Assembly (NCBI RefSeq): GCF_020990385.1
Contig: NZ_CP087598.1
Span: forward strand, 1-64,000
Direction: 5' to 3'
DNA: 64,000 bases
DNA from: Paracoccus sp. MA
GTDB taxonomy: Bacteria; Pseudomonadota; Alphaproteobacteria; Rhodobacterales; Rhodobacteraceae
Positions within the stretch are counted from its first letter, which is position 1. Each line of letters starts with the position of its first letter. The position numbers and the translations under genes are program-made. A model generated the notes under the pieces. The model had not been told where the DNA came from, searched no databases, and saw only the letters and a list, made by a program, of their open reading frames with translations. Shown here piece after piece: positions 44,375-54,323 of the stretch.

Positions 44375-45058
44375 TTAGCGCGTATTGCCGGCCTCGTCAC
44401 GGGTCTTGTCGTCCAAAGCCAGCTGGCCCTGCGCCTCGGGACGCGGCTGCGGCTCGGACGCGCGGGGTTTTGCCGACCGGGGCCGCGACGGGCTCTTGCG
44501 CCGCTTCGTCGGCGTCTTCCTTTCCGGCGGCAGCAGCACCAGCCCCATCGCGCCCAGGAAGATGGCGATATCCGCCACGTTGAAGCTGTAGGGGTTGCGC
44601 CAGCCGGGCAGCGACATGTTCAGGAAATCCGCCACCGCGCCATAGACCAGCCGATCCACGACATTGCCCAGCGCGCCGCCGATCAGCAGCCCGGCCGAGA
44701 CCTGCGCAAAGCGCGTCGGCTTGGCGCGGCCGATCCAGACCGCCACCCACAGGCAGACCGCCAGGGCAATGCCGATCAGCACCCAGCGCATCACCTCGAC
44801 GTCGCTGGCGAACAGGCCGAAATTCATGCCCTGGTTCCAGGCCATGCGCAGGTTCAGCCAGGGGTCGAGCAGGTCGATCTCGCGCACCCGGTCCAGCCGC
44901 ATGACATGCACGACCAGATATTTCAGCGCCTGATCCAGCAGGAAGATCAGCCCGGCCGTCAGCAGGACCGGCCGCCAGACCCGCGGCGGCGGCTTTTTCG
45001 CGCGCCGCCGGGGGGCCGCCGGGCTTTTCCGCGGCTTGGGGGTCGCGGTCTCGGCCAT
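44375..45058 (-). CDS. lspA: Lipoprotein signal peptidase LspA with basic extensions
   Basis: 227 residues; the usual LspA is about 160-170. The core (about 28-172) has four membrane segments, QALKYLVV near the start, [10 protein letters not shown], and the two catalytic Asp regions [15 protein letters not shown] and [11 protein letters not shown]. It removes the signal peptide from prolipoproteins after lipidation. The extra parts are an N-terminal Lys/Arg/Pro-rich tail of about 26 residues and a C-terminal Lys/Arg/Pro-rich tail of about 55. It starts within the purH stop (TGATG, sharing one base), so translation is coupled. Confidence 0.93.
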   Translation of the reverse strand: MAETATPKPRKSPAAPRRRAKKPPPRVWRPVLLTAGLIFLLDQALKYLVVHVMRLDRVREIDLLDPWLNLRMAWNQGMNFGLFASDVEVMRWVLIGIALAVCLWVAVWIGRAKPTRFAQVSAGLLIGGALGNVVDRLVYGAVADFLNMSLPGWRNPYSFNVADIAIFLGAMGLVLLPPERKTPTKRRKSPSRPRSAKPRASEPQPRPEAQGQLALDDKTRDEAGNTR

Positions 45059-46647
45059 CAGTGCCGGAAATGCCGCTGGCCGGTAAAGACCATGGCCAGG
45101 CCCAGGCGGTCGGCGGCCGCGATCACCTCGTCGTCGCGCATCGAGCCGCCGGGCTGGATCACCGCCCGCGCGCCCGCCGCCGCCAGCGCCTCGACCCCGT
45201 CGGCGAAGGGGAAGAAGGCATCCGAGGCGACCGAGGAGCCGATGGTCAGCGCCTGCGCCAGGCCCAGCGCCTCGGCCATGTCCTCGGACTTGCGCTTGCC
45301 GATGCGGGTCGAATCGACGCGGCTCATCTGGCCGGCGCCGATGCCGACCGTCGCCAGCTCGCGCGCATAGACGATGGCGTTCGACTTCACATGCTTGGCC
45401 ACGGTCCAGGCGAAAAGCAGGTCGGCCAGTTCCTGGTCGGTCGGCTGGCGTTTCGTCACCACCTTCAGGTCGGCGGGCAGGATCACGCCGTTGTCGCGGC
45501 CCTGCACCAGGAAGCCGCCGGCGACCTGGCGGAAGGCCAGGCCCGGCGCCCGGGGATCGGGCAGCCCGCCGGTGGTCAGCAGGCGCAGGTTCTTCTTGGC
45601 GGCGAAGATCTGCTTCGCCTCGTCACTGGCCTCGGGGGCGATGACCACCTCGGTGAAGATCTCGGTGATCGCCTGCGCCGTCTCGGCGTCGAGCGTGGTG
45701 TTCAGCGCGATGATGCCGCCGAAGGCCGAGGTGCGGTCGCAGTCGAAGGCGCGCCGATAGGCATCGACGGCGCTGTCGCCGCGGGCCACGCCGCAGGGAT
45801 TGGCGTGCTTGATGATCGCCACCGCCGGGCCCTCGGCCGGGTCGAACTCGGCCACCAGCTCGAAGGCCGCGTCGGTGTCGTTGATGTTGTTGTAGCTGAG
45901 CTCCTTGCCCTGCCATTGCCGTGCCGTGGCGACGCCCGGGCGGTCCGAGCCGTCCTTGTAGAAGGCGGCGGACTGGTGCGGGTTCTCGCCGTAGCGCAGG
46001 GTCTGCGCCAAGGTGCCCGAGAAGCTGCGGCGGCGCGGCGTTTCCTCGCCGATGGCCTGCGCCATCCAGGTCGAGACCGCGGCGTCATAGGCGGCGGTGC
46101 GGGCATAGGCGATCTGCGCCTGCCGCTGGCGGAAGGCATAGGTCGTGGTGTCGTCGTTGGCGTCGAGTTCCGCCAGCACGGCAGCGTAATCCTGCACGTC
46201 CACCACCACGGTCACGAAGGCGTGGTTCTTGGACGCCGCGCGGATCATCGCCGGGCCGCCGATGTCGATATTCTCGATGCAATCGTCATAGGCCGCGCCC
46301 TTGGCCACCGTCGCCTCGAACGGGTAGAGGTTCACGACCAGCAGGTCGATCATGCCGATCCGGTGCGATTTCGCAGCGGCCATGTGCTCTTCGTTGTCGC
46401 GCAGCGCCAGCAGGCCGCCATGCACCACCGGATGCAGGGTCTTGACCCGGCCGTCCATCATTTCCGGAAAGCCGGTCACCTCGGCCACGTCCACCACGCT
46501 CAGCCCGGCCTCGCGCAGCGCCTTGGCGGTGCCGCCCGTCGACAGGATCTCGACGCCCCGCGCCGAAAGCGCCCGCGCGAAGTCGATCAGCCCGGTCTTG
46601 TCGGAAACGGAAATCAGCGCGCGCTTCAGCGGAATGCGGTCGGTCAT
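45058..46647 (-). CDS. purH: Bifunctional AICAR transformylase / IMP cyclohydrolase PurH
   Basis: 529 residues, full length. It catalyses the last two steps of IMP synthesis. The N-terminal MGS-like cyclohydrolase domain shows [37 protein letters not shown], and [16 protein letters not shown]. The C-terminal transformylase domain has [14 protein letters not shown], and the catalytic stretch [12 protein letters not shown] with Lys and His. [15 protein letters not shown] and [17 protein letters not shown] ends follow. The ATG at 46647 is 39 bases after the heparinase-like stop, probably in one operon with lspA. Confidence 0.96.
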   Translation of the reverse strand: MTDRIPLKRALISVSDKTGLIDFARALSARGVEILSTGGTAKALREAGLSVVDVAEVTGFPEMMDGRVKTLHPVVHGGLLALRDNEEHMAAAKSHRIGMIDLLVVNLYPFEATVAKGAAYDDCIENIDIGGPAMIRAASKNHAFVTVVVDVQDYAAVLAELDANDDTTTYAFRQRQAQIAYARTAAYDAAVSTWMAQAIGEETPRRRSFSGTLAQTLRYGENPHQSAAFYKDGSDRPGVATARQWQGKELSYNNINDTDAAFELVAEFDPAEGPAVAIIKHANPCGVARGDSAVDAYRRAFDCDRTSAFGGIIALNTTLDAETAQAITEIFTEVVIAPEASDEAKQIFAAKKNLRLLTTGGLPDPRAPGLAFRQVAGGFLVQGRDNGVILPADLKVVTKRQPTDQELADLLFAWTVAKHVKSNAIVYARELATVGIGAGQMSRVDSTRIGKRKSEDMAEALGLAQALTIGSSVASDAFFPFADGVEALAAAGARAVIQPGGSMRDDEVIAAADRLGLAMVFTGQRHFRH

Positions 46648-46686
46648 CGGTCGGGGCCCCGTGCGGTGGATGGCGGATTTGGCCCG

Positions 46687-48336
46687 TCACCTACCCCCGG
46701 AACGCGCCAAGGTCCAGCCGATCTGGATGGCGCGGCCCTGCAGATGGGCGGAAATCACCATCTGGCGCGAGGGGCGCGGCTCGGCCAGCGCCCGATCGAG
46801 CAGGCAGGACGCCTCGAGCCGCAGCTGGCCCACGCCGTCATGGGCAAAGAGCCATTCATCGCCGGTGGGCAGGGTCAGCCGGATCTCCTGCCCCTGCTGG
46901 CGGGCCTGGATCTCGGGGTGCAGGTGGAAGCGGATGTCGAAGGCCAGCCCTTCGTCAGGGCGGATCTGGTCCAGCCGCGCCTGGGCGCTGGCATCCAGCG
47001 CCGCCAGCGAATCCTCGCCCCTCAGGCCCATGCCGTCGGGATCGAGCCAGAGCTCGCGTAGATGCGTCAGCCCGTGGCTGGCCAGCCAGCCGTCATGGCC
47101 GGCCAGCAGATGCGCCGGTTCCGGGGAATGCACCGGGCCGCAATCCGGCGCGGTCAGGTTGCCCAGGGCGTCGCAATCCCCGGCCCAGACCAGGTCGGGA
47201 CGCTCGGTCAGGATGTCGGGCTCGCCCTCCTGCCGGTTCGGGTTCAGCCGCGAGGACGAAAGGCCGGCCAGGCACAGCGCCGAATGGCAGGGCGTGGCGC
47301 GGCTGGCCTTGGCCCAGAGCGGGCCGAAACCGTCGCCGGGGCCGCAATTCACGATCAGCGGCTGGCGCGCCACGGTCAGCTCGAAGGCCAGGGTCGAGGC
47401 ATGGGCGCGGACCGCCGCCGGACCGCCGGGCGGCGGCGCGGCATCCAGGATCAGCGTGCTGCGCGCCCGCGCCATGCGGGCAAAGCCCATGGCCAGCCCG
47501 CCGACCGGCAGGGCCGGCCCTTCCGCCGCGCGCAGGCAGCGGTCGAGCCGCCCGGCCGCGCCGCGCCCGCCGCCGTGGAAACAGGGCAGCGCCCCGTCGG
47601 CATGGCGCAGCGCCCGCAGGATCGGCGCGATGGCGGCGATGATGGCGGGCAGTTCGGGGGGCAAGTCCAGCCCCGCCTCCTCCGCGACCTCCCGCGCCCA
47701 GACCAGCAGCGCCATGGCTTCCAGCAGCGCCTCGGGCGAACGGGCCTCGGACAGGGTGTCGATGCCCATGGCATCGGCTTCCTCGGCCAGGGCGATCAGC
47801 GCCGGCGCCGCCATGGTCTGGCGGTCGCGCAGCGACATGGCGCCGATGGCGAGCCCGGCCAGCGCCTCGAGCCGGCACAGCCCGTCCTCGCTGTCATACC
47901 AGCTGTCGCGCAGATGGTTCAGGTGCTGGTCGAGGGCGCGGAAATACGGCCCCGCCCCGTCGCGGTCGAGACCCGGCAGGATCATCCCGGCATGGAAGAT
48001 CCAGCGCAGCACCCGCCGCCCGGCGACCTCGGGCATCCATTCCGGCGTGCCGGCCACGGGCTCGCGATGGCGGCGCAGCCAGCGCAGGACGTGGTCCTGG
48101 GCGATGGCGCGGGCCCGCGGCGTGCCGACGGCGGCCAGGTCGTCGAGCCAGCCGAAGCCGTGCAGCTCGGCCGCCACCGTGGGCGGCAGGTCGGCAGCGA
48201 AGAAATCGCCCGACAGGGTGATGCCGCCCAGATGCAGCGTGCCGTCGACGATCTGCTCGCCGCGACCGGGATGGCCGATGGCCTTGGGTTCGGGGCGGCG
48301 CAGGAATCCCCGGGGCGCGACGGTGCTATCGGTCAT
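46687..48336 (-). CDS. Heparinase II/III-family protein
   Basis: 549 residues. The first half is an alpha/alpha toroid (RWIFHAGMILPGLDRDGAGPYF, ALDQHLNHLRDSWYDSEDGLCRLEALAGLAIGAM). The second half is beta-rich (HASTLAFELTVARQPLIVNCGPGDGF, FDIRFHLHPEIQ). Family members cleave acidic polysaccharides, but this one has no signal peptide and so no obvious access to such substrates. Function is uncertain. ATG at 48336 preferred over a TTG at 48342. It lies between rsmB (30 bases upstream) and purH. Confidence 0.85.
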   Translation of the reverse strand: MTDSTVAPRGFLRRPEPKAIGHPGRGEQIVDGTLHLGGITLSGDFFAADLPPTVAAELHGFGWLDDLAAVGTPRARAIAQDHVLRWLRRHREPVAGTPEWMPEVAGRRVLRWIFHAGMILPGLDRDGAGPYFRALDQHLNHLRDSWYDSEDGLCRLEALAGLAIGAMSLRDRQTMAAPALIALAEEADAMGIDTLSEARSPEALLEAMALLVWAREVAEEAGLDLPPELPAIIAAIAPILRALRHADGALPCFHGGGRGAAGRLDRCLRAAEGPALPVGGLAMGFARMARARSTLILDAAPPPGGPAAVRAHASTLAFELTVARQPLIVNCGPGDGFGPLWAKASRATPCHSALCLAGLSSSRLNPNRQEGEPDILTERPDLVWAGDCDALGNLTAPDCGPVHSPEPAHLLAGHDGWLASHGLTHLRELWLDPDGMGLRGEDSLAALDASAQARLDQIRPDEGLAFDIRFHLHPEIQARQQGQEIRLTLPTGDEWLFAHDGVGQLRLEASCLLDRALAEPRPSRQMVISAHLQGRAIQIGWTLARSGGR

Positions 48337-48366
48337 GGACAACGCATTGACTTAGGACGCACAACC

Positions 48367-49596
48367 TTAGGTCCGCCCAACGGTTTTCCGCAAGCGCGCG
48401 ATGAAGAACCCGTCCATACCGCCGCGTTCCGGCCACAGGTCCGGGCGCAGCCGCAAACCGCCCTGCGGGGTGATCCAGCCCGGCTCGATGCCCGCGGCCT
48501 GCGGCGGCTCGACCGTCAGGCCGGGATGGCGGGCCAGCGCGGCGGCGAACTGATCCTCGCCCTCGGCCGGCAGCAGCGAGCAGGTGGCATAGACCAGCCG
48601 GCCGCCGGGCTTGAGCAGCGTGAGCGCGTGGTCGATCAGCCGCGCCTGCAATCCGGTCAGCTCGGCCAGCCCCGCGCCGTCGCGGATGCGCGGCAGTTCC
48701 GGGTGGCGGCGGATGGTGCCGGTGGCCGAGCAGGGGGCATCCAGCAGCACCGCGTCCAGCGGCTGGTCGGGCCGCCAGTCCAGCGCATCCGCCGCGACCA
48801 GCCGGGCGGAAAGCCGGCAGCGGGAAAGGTTCTCGGCCACGCGGGCGAGGCGCGGCTCGGAAATGTCCAGCGCCGTGACCTCGGCCCCGGCGGCGGCGAG
48901 TTGCAGCGTCTTGCCGCCCGGCGCCGCGCAAAGATCGGCGATGCGCTCGCCCGGACGCGGGTCGAGCAGCCGCGCCGCCAGCGCCGCGGCGGCGTCCTGC
49001 ACCCACCATTCACCCGCCTCATAGCCCGGCAGGGCCGAGACCTGGGTGCCGGCGGGCAGCCGGTGCGAACCGGTGGGCAGCGCCTCGCCCGGGCAATCCG
49101 CGCCCTTCGGCGTCAGGTCGAGGGGCGCGCCGGCCTCATGCGCGGCCTCGATGGCGCGGGCGACCTCCTCGCCCCAGGCGGCGACGATGGGGCCGCGCAG
49201 CCAGGGCGGCAGCTTCTGCGGCGAAAGCCGCGCCCAGGGCTCGGCCGCGCCGGCGATCTTGCGCAGCACCGCGTTCACCATGCCGGCGGCGGCCTGGCCC
49301 TTTTGCCCCGAGGCGCGGGCCAGCGCCACGGCGGCATTGACCGCGCCATGCGGCGCCTCGGCCAGCGCCAGCATCTCGACGGTGGCGAGGCGCAGGATGC
49401 GCATGATCTCGGGGCGCGGGCGGCGGGCCAGCATCGGCGCCAGCAGCAGGTCGGCGCGGCCCTCGCGCCGCAGCACCTCCAGCGCCAGGCGGCGGGCGCG
49501 AGCGCGGTCGGGGGGCGGCAGGCGCTCGGTCAGCGCGGCGGCCTCGTCCAGCGTCGCGCCTTCGTCGACCGCGGCCAGCAGGCGCAGGGCGCCCAT
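48367..49596 (-). CDS. rsmB: RsmB/NOP-family 16S rRNA m5C methyltransferase
   Basis: 409 residues. The N-terminal NusB-like helical domain (to about 135) precedes a SAM methyltransferase domain with LCAAPGGKTLQLAAAGAEVTALD, the motif IV Cys in DAPCSATG, and the motif VI Cys in VYATCSLLPAEGEDQ. Both cysteines needed for m5C catalysis are present. Expected target is C967 of 16S rRNA by family; related specificities are possible. ATG at 49596 is conservative. A TTG at 49638 has a better upstream GGGG and would extend the first helix by 14 residues. Confidence 0.88.
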   Translation of the reverse strand: MGALRLLAAVDEGATLDEAAALTERLPPPDRARARRLALEVLRREGRADLLLAPMLARRPRPEIMRILRLATVEMLALAEAPHGAVNAAVALARASGQKGQAAAGMVNAVLRKIAGAAEPWARLSPQKLPPWLRGPIVAAWGEEVARAIEAAHEAGAPLDLTPKGADCPGEALPTGSHRLPAGTQVSALPGYEAGEWWVQDAAAALAARLLDPRPGERIADLCAAPGGKTLQLAAAGAEVTALDISEPRLARVAENLSRCRLSARLVAADALDWRPDQPLDAVLLDAPCSATGTIRRHPELPRIRDGAGLAELTGLQARLIDHALTLLKPGGRLVYATCSLLPAEGEDQFAAALARHPGLTVEPPQAAGIEPGWITPQGGLRLRPDLWPERGGMDGFFIARLRKTVGRT

Positions 49597-49630
49597 GCGT
49601 GCCGCATCCTTGACCGTTCTGCCGCGTGAC

Positions 49631-49659
49631 TTGTCCAAAGCCTGCCCCTTGCCTAGATT
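49631..49659 (+). promoter_or_regulatory. Candidate promoter for the SDHAF4-like gene
   Basis: TTGTCC at 49631-49636, a 17-base spacer and TAGATT at 49654-49659 lie 33 bases ahead of the start, overlapping the start region of rsmB on the opposite strand. Confidence 0.45.
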
Positions 49660-49692
49660 GGCTTGGTCTAGCGCGAAGCAGGGGAAACCGCC

Positions 49693-49881
49693 ATGACCGA
49701 CCGCAAGGATCTGCCGCCCGCCGATCTTCCGCCCGCCGCGCAGCGCGCGCTGGCCGAGGCCGAGGAGCGCCGCCGCAAGGCAAAGCCGCTGGACCTGCCG
49801 GTCGAACTGGGCGGCCGCGACGGGCCCGAGCCGGTGCGCTACGGCGATTACGAGAAAAAGGGCATCTGCGTCGATTTCTGA
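49693..49881 (+). CDS. DUF1674 / SDHAF4-like succinate dehydrogenase assembly factor
   Basis: 62 residues. A charged N-terminal helix (AQRALAEAEERRRKAKPLD) is followed by the family signature RDGPEPVRYGDYEKKGICVDF at the end. This is the bacterial DUF1674 family, homologous to SDHAF4, which aids maturation of the flavoprotein subunit of succinate dehydrogenase. The assignment rests on the C-terminal signature. It is divergent from rsmB; sdh genes are not in the window. GGGG lies nine bases ahead of the ATG. Confidence 0.88.
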   Translation: MTDRKDLPPADLPPAAQRALAEAEERRRKAKPLDLPVELGGRDGPEPVRYGDYEKKGICVDF

Positions 49882-50039
49882 GCCGCCGCGCCCGCGCGCG
49901 CAGCCGCACGAGTATCTGCAGAACCGAGAAGACCGGGCCTGCTGGCGAATCCGTGATCGGCGATGCCTGCCCCGTTTACTTGCCATTGGGGTTTGCCGTC
50001 TAAAGAATGCGCCAACCATCAAACCGCAAGGAACGGCAG

Positions 50040-51221
50040 ATGACCTCCGGGCAGGGGATTTTGAGATGCGCGGCGCTGGCGCTGCTTCTGGCGGCACAGC
50101 CATGGGGACAGGCAGCGGCCCAGGAGGGGGCCGGGCGACGCGGATCGCAGGGCCCGACCGAGGTCGGCGTGATGACCACCGCCGAGGAGGACGTGCCCTA
50201 TACCGTCACCCTGCCCGGCCGCGCCATCGCCTACCAGCAGACCGGTATCCGGCCGCAGGTCGGCGGCGAAGTGCTTGAAATCGCCTATGATCCCGGCAAG
50301 CCCGTCAAGGCGGGCGACGTGCTGTTCCGGCTGGACCCCGAGACGCTGGCCGCGGCGCTTTCCGCGGCCGAGGCCGCGGTGGCGGGGGCCGAGGCCAGCC
50401 TGACCCAGGCGCAGAACACCGTCACCCGCTATCGCCGGCTGGAAGGCTCGGGCGTCTCGGCGGTGGAGCGGGCCAATGCCGAGGTGGCGCTGAAACAGGC
50501 CGAGGCGGACCTGAAATCGGCGGAAGCCGCGCGGGACGCGGCGCGGCTGTCGCTGCAGCGGACCGAGATCAAGAGCCCGCTGGACGGCATGGCGGATGTC
50601 GCGGCGGTCTCGGTCGGGGATCTGGTGACGGCGAACCAGTCCGAATCGCTGACCACCATCACCCAGCTCGACCCGATCTATGTCGATGTCTCGGAATCCA
50701 GCGCCCGCATGCTGCGCAACCGGGCGCGCATCACGGCCGGCCAGCTGGTGGTCAACGGCGGCGTGCAGACCCAGCTGATCCTGGAGACCGGCGAGGAATA
50801 TCGCGGCGAGGGGCGCATCGTCAGCCCCGGCATCGCCGTGTCGCCCACCACCGGCACCGTGCCGATCCGGCTGCGATTCGACAATCCCGACGGGATGATC
50901 CTGCCCGGCCAATTCCTGCGCGTGAAGCTGACGCTGGGCACCACCCGCGCCGTGCTGGTGCCGCAGCGCGCCACCAGCCGCGCCTCGGACGGCACGCTGA
51001 CCGCCTTCGTCGCCCGCGACGGCAAGGCCCAGCAGGTCACGCTGAGCGAGCAGGGCAGCTATCGCAACAGCTGGATCGTCACCCAGGGCATCAGCCCGGG
51101 CGAGCAGCTGATCCTGGACGGGCTGGAGAACCTGCGCGCCGGCACCGAGGTCACCACCGTTCCCGTCACCATCGACGCCCAGGGCGTCGTGCGCGAGGCC
51201 AACGGGCGCGGGGAAGGCTAG
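50040..51221 (+). CDS. RND efflux pump periplasmic adaptor (MexA/AcrA family)
   Basis: 393 residues from the ATG at 50040 with AAGGA seven bases upstream. A signal peptide ends near AAAQ (residue 28) without a lipobox. The lipoyl, hairpin and beta-barrel domains are in order: GIRPQVGGEVLEIAYDPGKPVKAGD, an Ala-rich hairpin at about 95-175, TEIKSPLDGMADVAAVSVGDLV, and DNPDGMILPGQFLRVKL. It bridges the inner-membrane RND pump to an outer-membrane channel. A weak TTTACT-N18-TCTAAA pair at 49975-50004 could be its promoter. The pump gene follows after three bases. Confidence 0.92.
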   Translation: MTSGQGILRCAALALLLAAQPWGQAAAQEGAGRRGSQGPTEVGVMTTAEEDVPYTVTLPGRAIAYQQTGIRPQVGGEVLEIAYDPGKPVKAGDVLFRLDPETLAAALSAAEAAVAGAEASLTQAQNTVTRYRRLEGSGVSAVERANAEVALKQAEADLKSAEAARDAARLSLQRTEIKSPLDGMADVAAVSVGDLVTANQSESLTTITQLDPIYVDVSESSARMLRNRARITAGQLVVNGGVQTQLILETGEEYRGEGRIVSPGIAVSPTTGTVPIRLRFDNPDGMILPGQFLRVKLTLGTTRAVLVPQRATSRASDGTLTAFVARDGKAQQVTLSEQGSYRNSWIVTQGISPGEQLILDGLENLRAGTEVTTVPVTIDAQGVVREANGRGEG

Positions 51222-51224
51222 GCC

Positions 51225-54200
51225 ATGGCGCGCTTCTTCATTCACCGCCCGGTCTTTGCCTGGGTGCTGGCCATCGTGACCATGCTGATCGGCGGCTGGT
51301 CGCTGATCAACCTGCCGGTCTCGCAATATCCCGACATCGCGCCGACCACGATCCGGATCACCTCCAGCTATTCGGGGGCGACGGCGCGGGCGGTGCAGAA
51401 TTCGGTGACCACGCCGATCGAGGACGCGCTGACCGGGCTGGAGGGGCTGCTCTACACCGTGTCCTCCTCCTCGACCGGGCGCAGCGTCATCACCCTGACC
51501 TTCGACGACAGCGCCGACCCGGTCGATGCGCTGAACGAGGTGCAGTCCAAGGTCCGCTCGGTCGAAAGCCGCCTGCCCGGCCCGGTGCAAAGCAACGGCG
51601 TCTCGGTCACCCGCTCGTCCTCGTCGATCCTGATGGTGGGCTCGCTGGTCTCGACCACCGGGCAGCATTCCACCATCGAGCTGGGCAACCTGCTGGAGCA
51701 GGTGGTCGAGGGCCCGGTCAAGCGCACCGAGGGCGTGGGCGGGGTCGATGTCTTCGGCTCGGGCTATGCCATGCGGATCTGGATGGACCCGCTGCGGCTG
51801 GCGCAGTTCCAGCTGACCCCCACCGACCTGACCACCGCCGTGGCGCAGCAGAACAGCACCGTCTCGGTCGGGGCGCTGGGCGAGCAGCCGGTGGTGGCGG
51901 GCCAGCAGTTCACCGCCAACATCACCGCGCAAAGCCAGCTGACCTCGGTCGAGGATTTCCGCAACATCCTGCTCAAGACCGGCGAGGACGGCGCCGCCGT
52001 GCGGCTGGGCGACGTGGCCGAGGTCGAGATCGGCCAGACCCGCTATGGCCGCGATTCGCGCTTCAACGGCATGAACGCTTCGGGCTTCGCGGTGAACCTG
52101 GCCACCGGCGCCAATGCGGTCGAGACGGCGAATGCCGTGCGCGCCACGCTGGAGGGGCTGAAGAACGCCCTGCCCGAAGGGGTCGAGGTGCATATCGCCT
52201 ATGACACCGCGCCTTTCGTCGAGCTGTCGATCGAGAAGGTCTATCACACGCTGGTCGAGGCCATCGCGCTGGTCTTCCTGGTGATCCTGCTGTTCCTGCA
52301 GAACTGGCGGGCGACGCTGATCCCGATCATCGCCATCCCGGTGGTGCTGCTCGGCACCTTCGGCATGCTGGCGGCGCTGGGCTATTCGGTCAACACCCTG
52401 ACCATGTTCGCCATGGTGCTGGCCATCGGCCTGCTGGTGGACGACGCCATCGTCGTGGTCGAGAACGTCGAGCGGGTGATGGAGGAGGACCGGCTCGGCC
52501 CGGTCGAGGCCACGGAAAAGAGCATGGGCCAGATCAGCGGCGCGCTGATCGGCATCGCGCTGGTCCTGTCGGCGGTGTTCCTGCCCATGGGCTTCATGCC
52601 CGGCTCGACCGGGGTGATCTATCGCCAGTTCTCGGTCACCATCATCACCGCCATGGTGCTGTCCCTGCTGGTGGCGCTGATCCTGACGCCGGCCATGTGC
52701 GCCAGCCTCTTGCGGCAAAGCCACGGCCCGGCGCGCTTCGCCCCGGCCCGCTGGTTCAATGCCGGCTTCGACCGGGTGACGCGCGGCTATTCCGCCACCG
52801 TGCGCCGCAGCCTGCGCCGGCCGATGCTGGTCATGCTGCTGCTGGCCGCGATCAGCTACGGCGCGACCGATCTCTTCGGCCGCATGCACACCACCTTCAT
52901 CCCCGGCGAGGACCAGGGCGTGCTGCAATCGCGCATCTCGCTGACCGAGGGCTCGACCGCGCAGCAGACCGCCGCCGTGGTGCAGGAGATCGAGGACTAC
53001 ATGCTGACCGAGGAAAAGGCGGCGGTGGATTCGGTCTTCGTCGCCATGGGCTTCGGCTTTTCCGGCACCTCGCAAAGCCGGGCCATGGTCTTCGTCAAGC
53101 TGCGCGATTTCGACCAGCGCAAGGACCCCGCGCTTTCGGCCAGCGCCGTCGCCTCGCGCGCCAACGAGCGGTTCCAGAACCACCGGGCGGGCCGCATCAC
53201 CTTCCTGCAGCCGCCGGCGATTCCCCGGCTGGGCAATGCAGCGGGGTTCAGCATGTTCCTGCTGGACCAGACCGGCGGCGGAACCGAGGCGCTGACCCAG
53301 GCCGCCAAGGCGCTGGAACAGGCCGCGGCCGAGGACCCGCGCCTGCAGAGCGTCGAAAGCAGCGGCACCGAGACCGAGGCCGCGCTGAGGATCGATATCG
53401 ACCAGCAGAAGGCGGAAAGCTTCGGCGTCAGCCTGTCGGGGGTGAACGCCATGCTCTCGACCATCTTCGCCGGGACCGAGGTGAACGATTTCGCGCTTGG
53501 CGCGCAGCTGCGCCCGGTGATTGTGCAGGCCGCGGCGGCGAACCGCATGCAGCCCGAGGACGTGGACAGCTGGTATGCCCGCAATTCCGACGGCGAGATG
53601 GTGCCCTTCACCGCCTTCATGACCACCCGCTGGGAGCCGGTCGAGCCCAGCCTGTCGCGCATGGACGGCATCGACGCCATCGAGGTCACCGGCCAGCAGA
53701 GCGACAGCGCCAGCTCGGGCGAGGCGATGGCGGCCATGGAGGAGCTGGTGGCGCAGCTGCCCGGCGGCTATGGCACCGCCTGGACCGGGCTGTCCTATCA
53801 GGAGCGGCAGTCGGGCAACCAGGCGCCCTGGCTTTTCGCCCTGTCCGCGCTGGTGGTGTTCCTGTCGCTGGCGGCGCTTTACGAAAGCTGGTCGATCCCG
53901 TTCTCGGTCATGCTGGCGGTGCCGGTGGGGGTGCTGGGCGCGGTGGTGGCGGCGCTGACCTTCGGCCAGGCCAATGACGTCTATTTCAAGGTCGGCATCC
54001 TGACCACCATCGGCCTTGCCGCCAAGAACGCCATCCTGATCGTCGAATTCGCCCGCGACCTGGAACGGTCCGGCCGCGCCACCGTCGCGGCGGCGGTCGA
54101 GGCGGCGCGGCTGCGGCTGCGGCCGATCCTGATGACCTCGCTGGCCTTCATCCTGGGCGTGCTGCCGCTGGCCATCGCCACCGGGGCGGGGGCGGCGGCG

Positions 54201-54323
54201 CAGAACTCGATCGGCATCGGGGTGATGGGCGGCATGATCGCCGCGACCTTCCTCGGCATCTTCATGGTCCCGGCATTCTACGTTACCGTGCGCCGGCTGA
54301 CCGACAGGAGAGCCCGGACATGA
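51225..54323 (+). CDS. RND multidrug efflux transporter (AcrB/MexB, HAE1 family)
   Basis: 1032 residues, the usual size, with 12 membrane segments. It starts [20 protein letters not shown] and has the proton-relay pair in [18 protein letters not shown] and the matching Lys in [17 protein letters not shown]. Porter and funnel domains lie between helices 1-2 and 7-8. It exports hydrophobic drugs from the periplasm, powered by proton influx. It is the middle gene of adaptor-pump-selD and ends in an ATGA overlap with selD (54320-54323). A TolC protein is encoded 3.5 kb downstream but not in this operon. Confidence 0.95.
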   Translation: MARFFIHRPVFAWVLAIVTMLIGGWSLINLPVSQYPDIAPTTIRITSSYSGATARAVQNSVTTPIEDALTGLEGLLYTVSSSSTGRSVITLTFDDSADPVDALNEVQSKVRSVESRLPGPVQSNGVSVTRSSSSILMVGSLVSTTGQHSTIELGNLLEQVVEGPVKRTEGVGGVDVFGSGYAMRIWMDPLRLAQFQLTPTDLTTAVAQQNSTVSVGALGEQPVVAGQQFTANITAQSQLTSVEDFRNILLKTGEDGAAVRLGDVAEVEIGQTRYGRDSRFNGMNASGFAVNLATGANAVETANAVRATLEGLKNALPEGVEVHIAYDTAPFVELSIEKVYHTLVEAIALVFLVILLFLQNWRATLIPIIAIPVVLLGTFGMLAALGYSVNTLTMFAMVLAIGLLVDDAIVVVENVERVMEEDRLGPVEATEKSMGQISGALIGIALVLSAVFLPMGFMPGSTGVIYRQFSVTIITAMVLSLLVALILTPAMCASLLRQSHGPARFAPARWFNAGFDRVTRGYSATVRRSLRRPMLVMLLLAAISYGATDLFGRMHTTFIPGEDQGVLQSRISLTEGSTAQQTAAVVQEIEDYMLTEEKAAVDSVFVAMGFGFSGTSQSRAMVFVKLRDFDQRKDPALSASAVASRANERFQNHRAGRITFLQPPAIPRLGNAAGFSMFLLDQTGGGTEALTQAAKALEQAAAEDPRLQSVESSGTETEAALRIDIDQQKAESFGVSLSGVNAMLSTIFAGTEVNDFALGAQLRPVIVQAAAANRMQPEDVDSWYARNSDGEMVPFTAFMTTRWEPVEPSLSRMDGIDAIEVTGQQSDSASSGEAMAAMEELVAQLPGGYGTAWTGLSYQERQSGNQAPWLFALSALVVFLSLAALYESWSIPFSVMLAVPVGVLGAVVAALTFGQANDVYFKVGILTTIGLAAKNAILIVEFARDLERSGRATVAAAVEAARLRLRPILMTSLAFILGVLPLAIATGAGAAAQNSIGIGVMGGMIAATFLGIFMVPAFYVTVRRLTDRRART

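Noticed and set aside
50019..53183. Long open frame opposite the RND pump and adaptor genes
   Set aside because: A shadow of two real genes, with low-complexity His/Arg/Gln/Asp-rich product and no motif.
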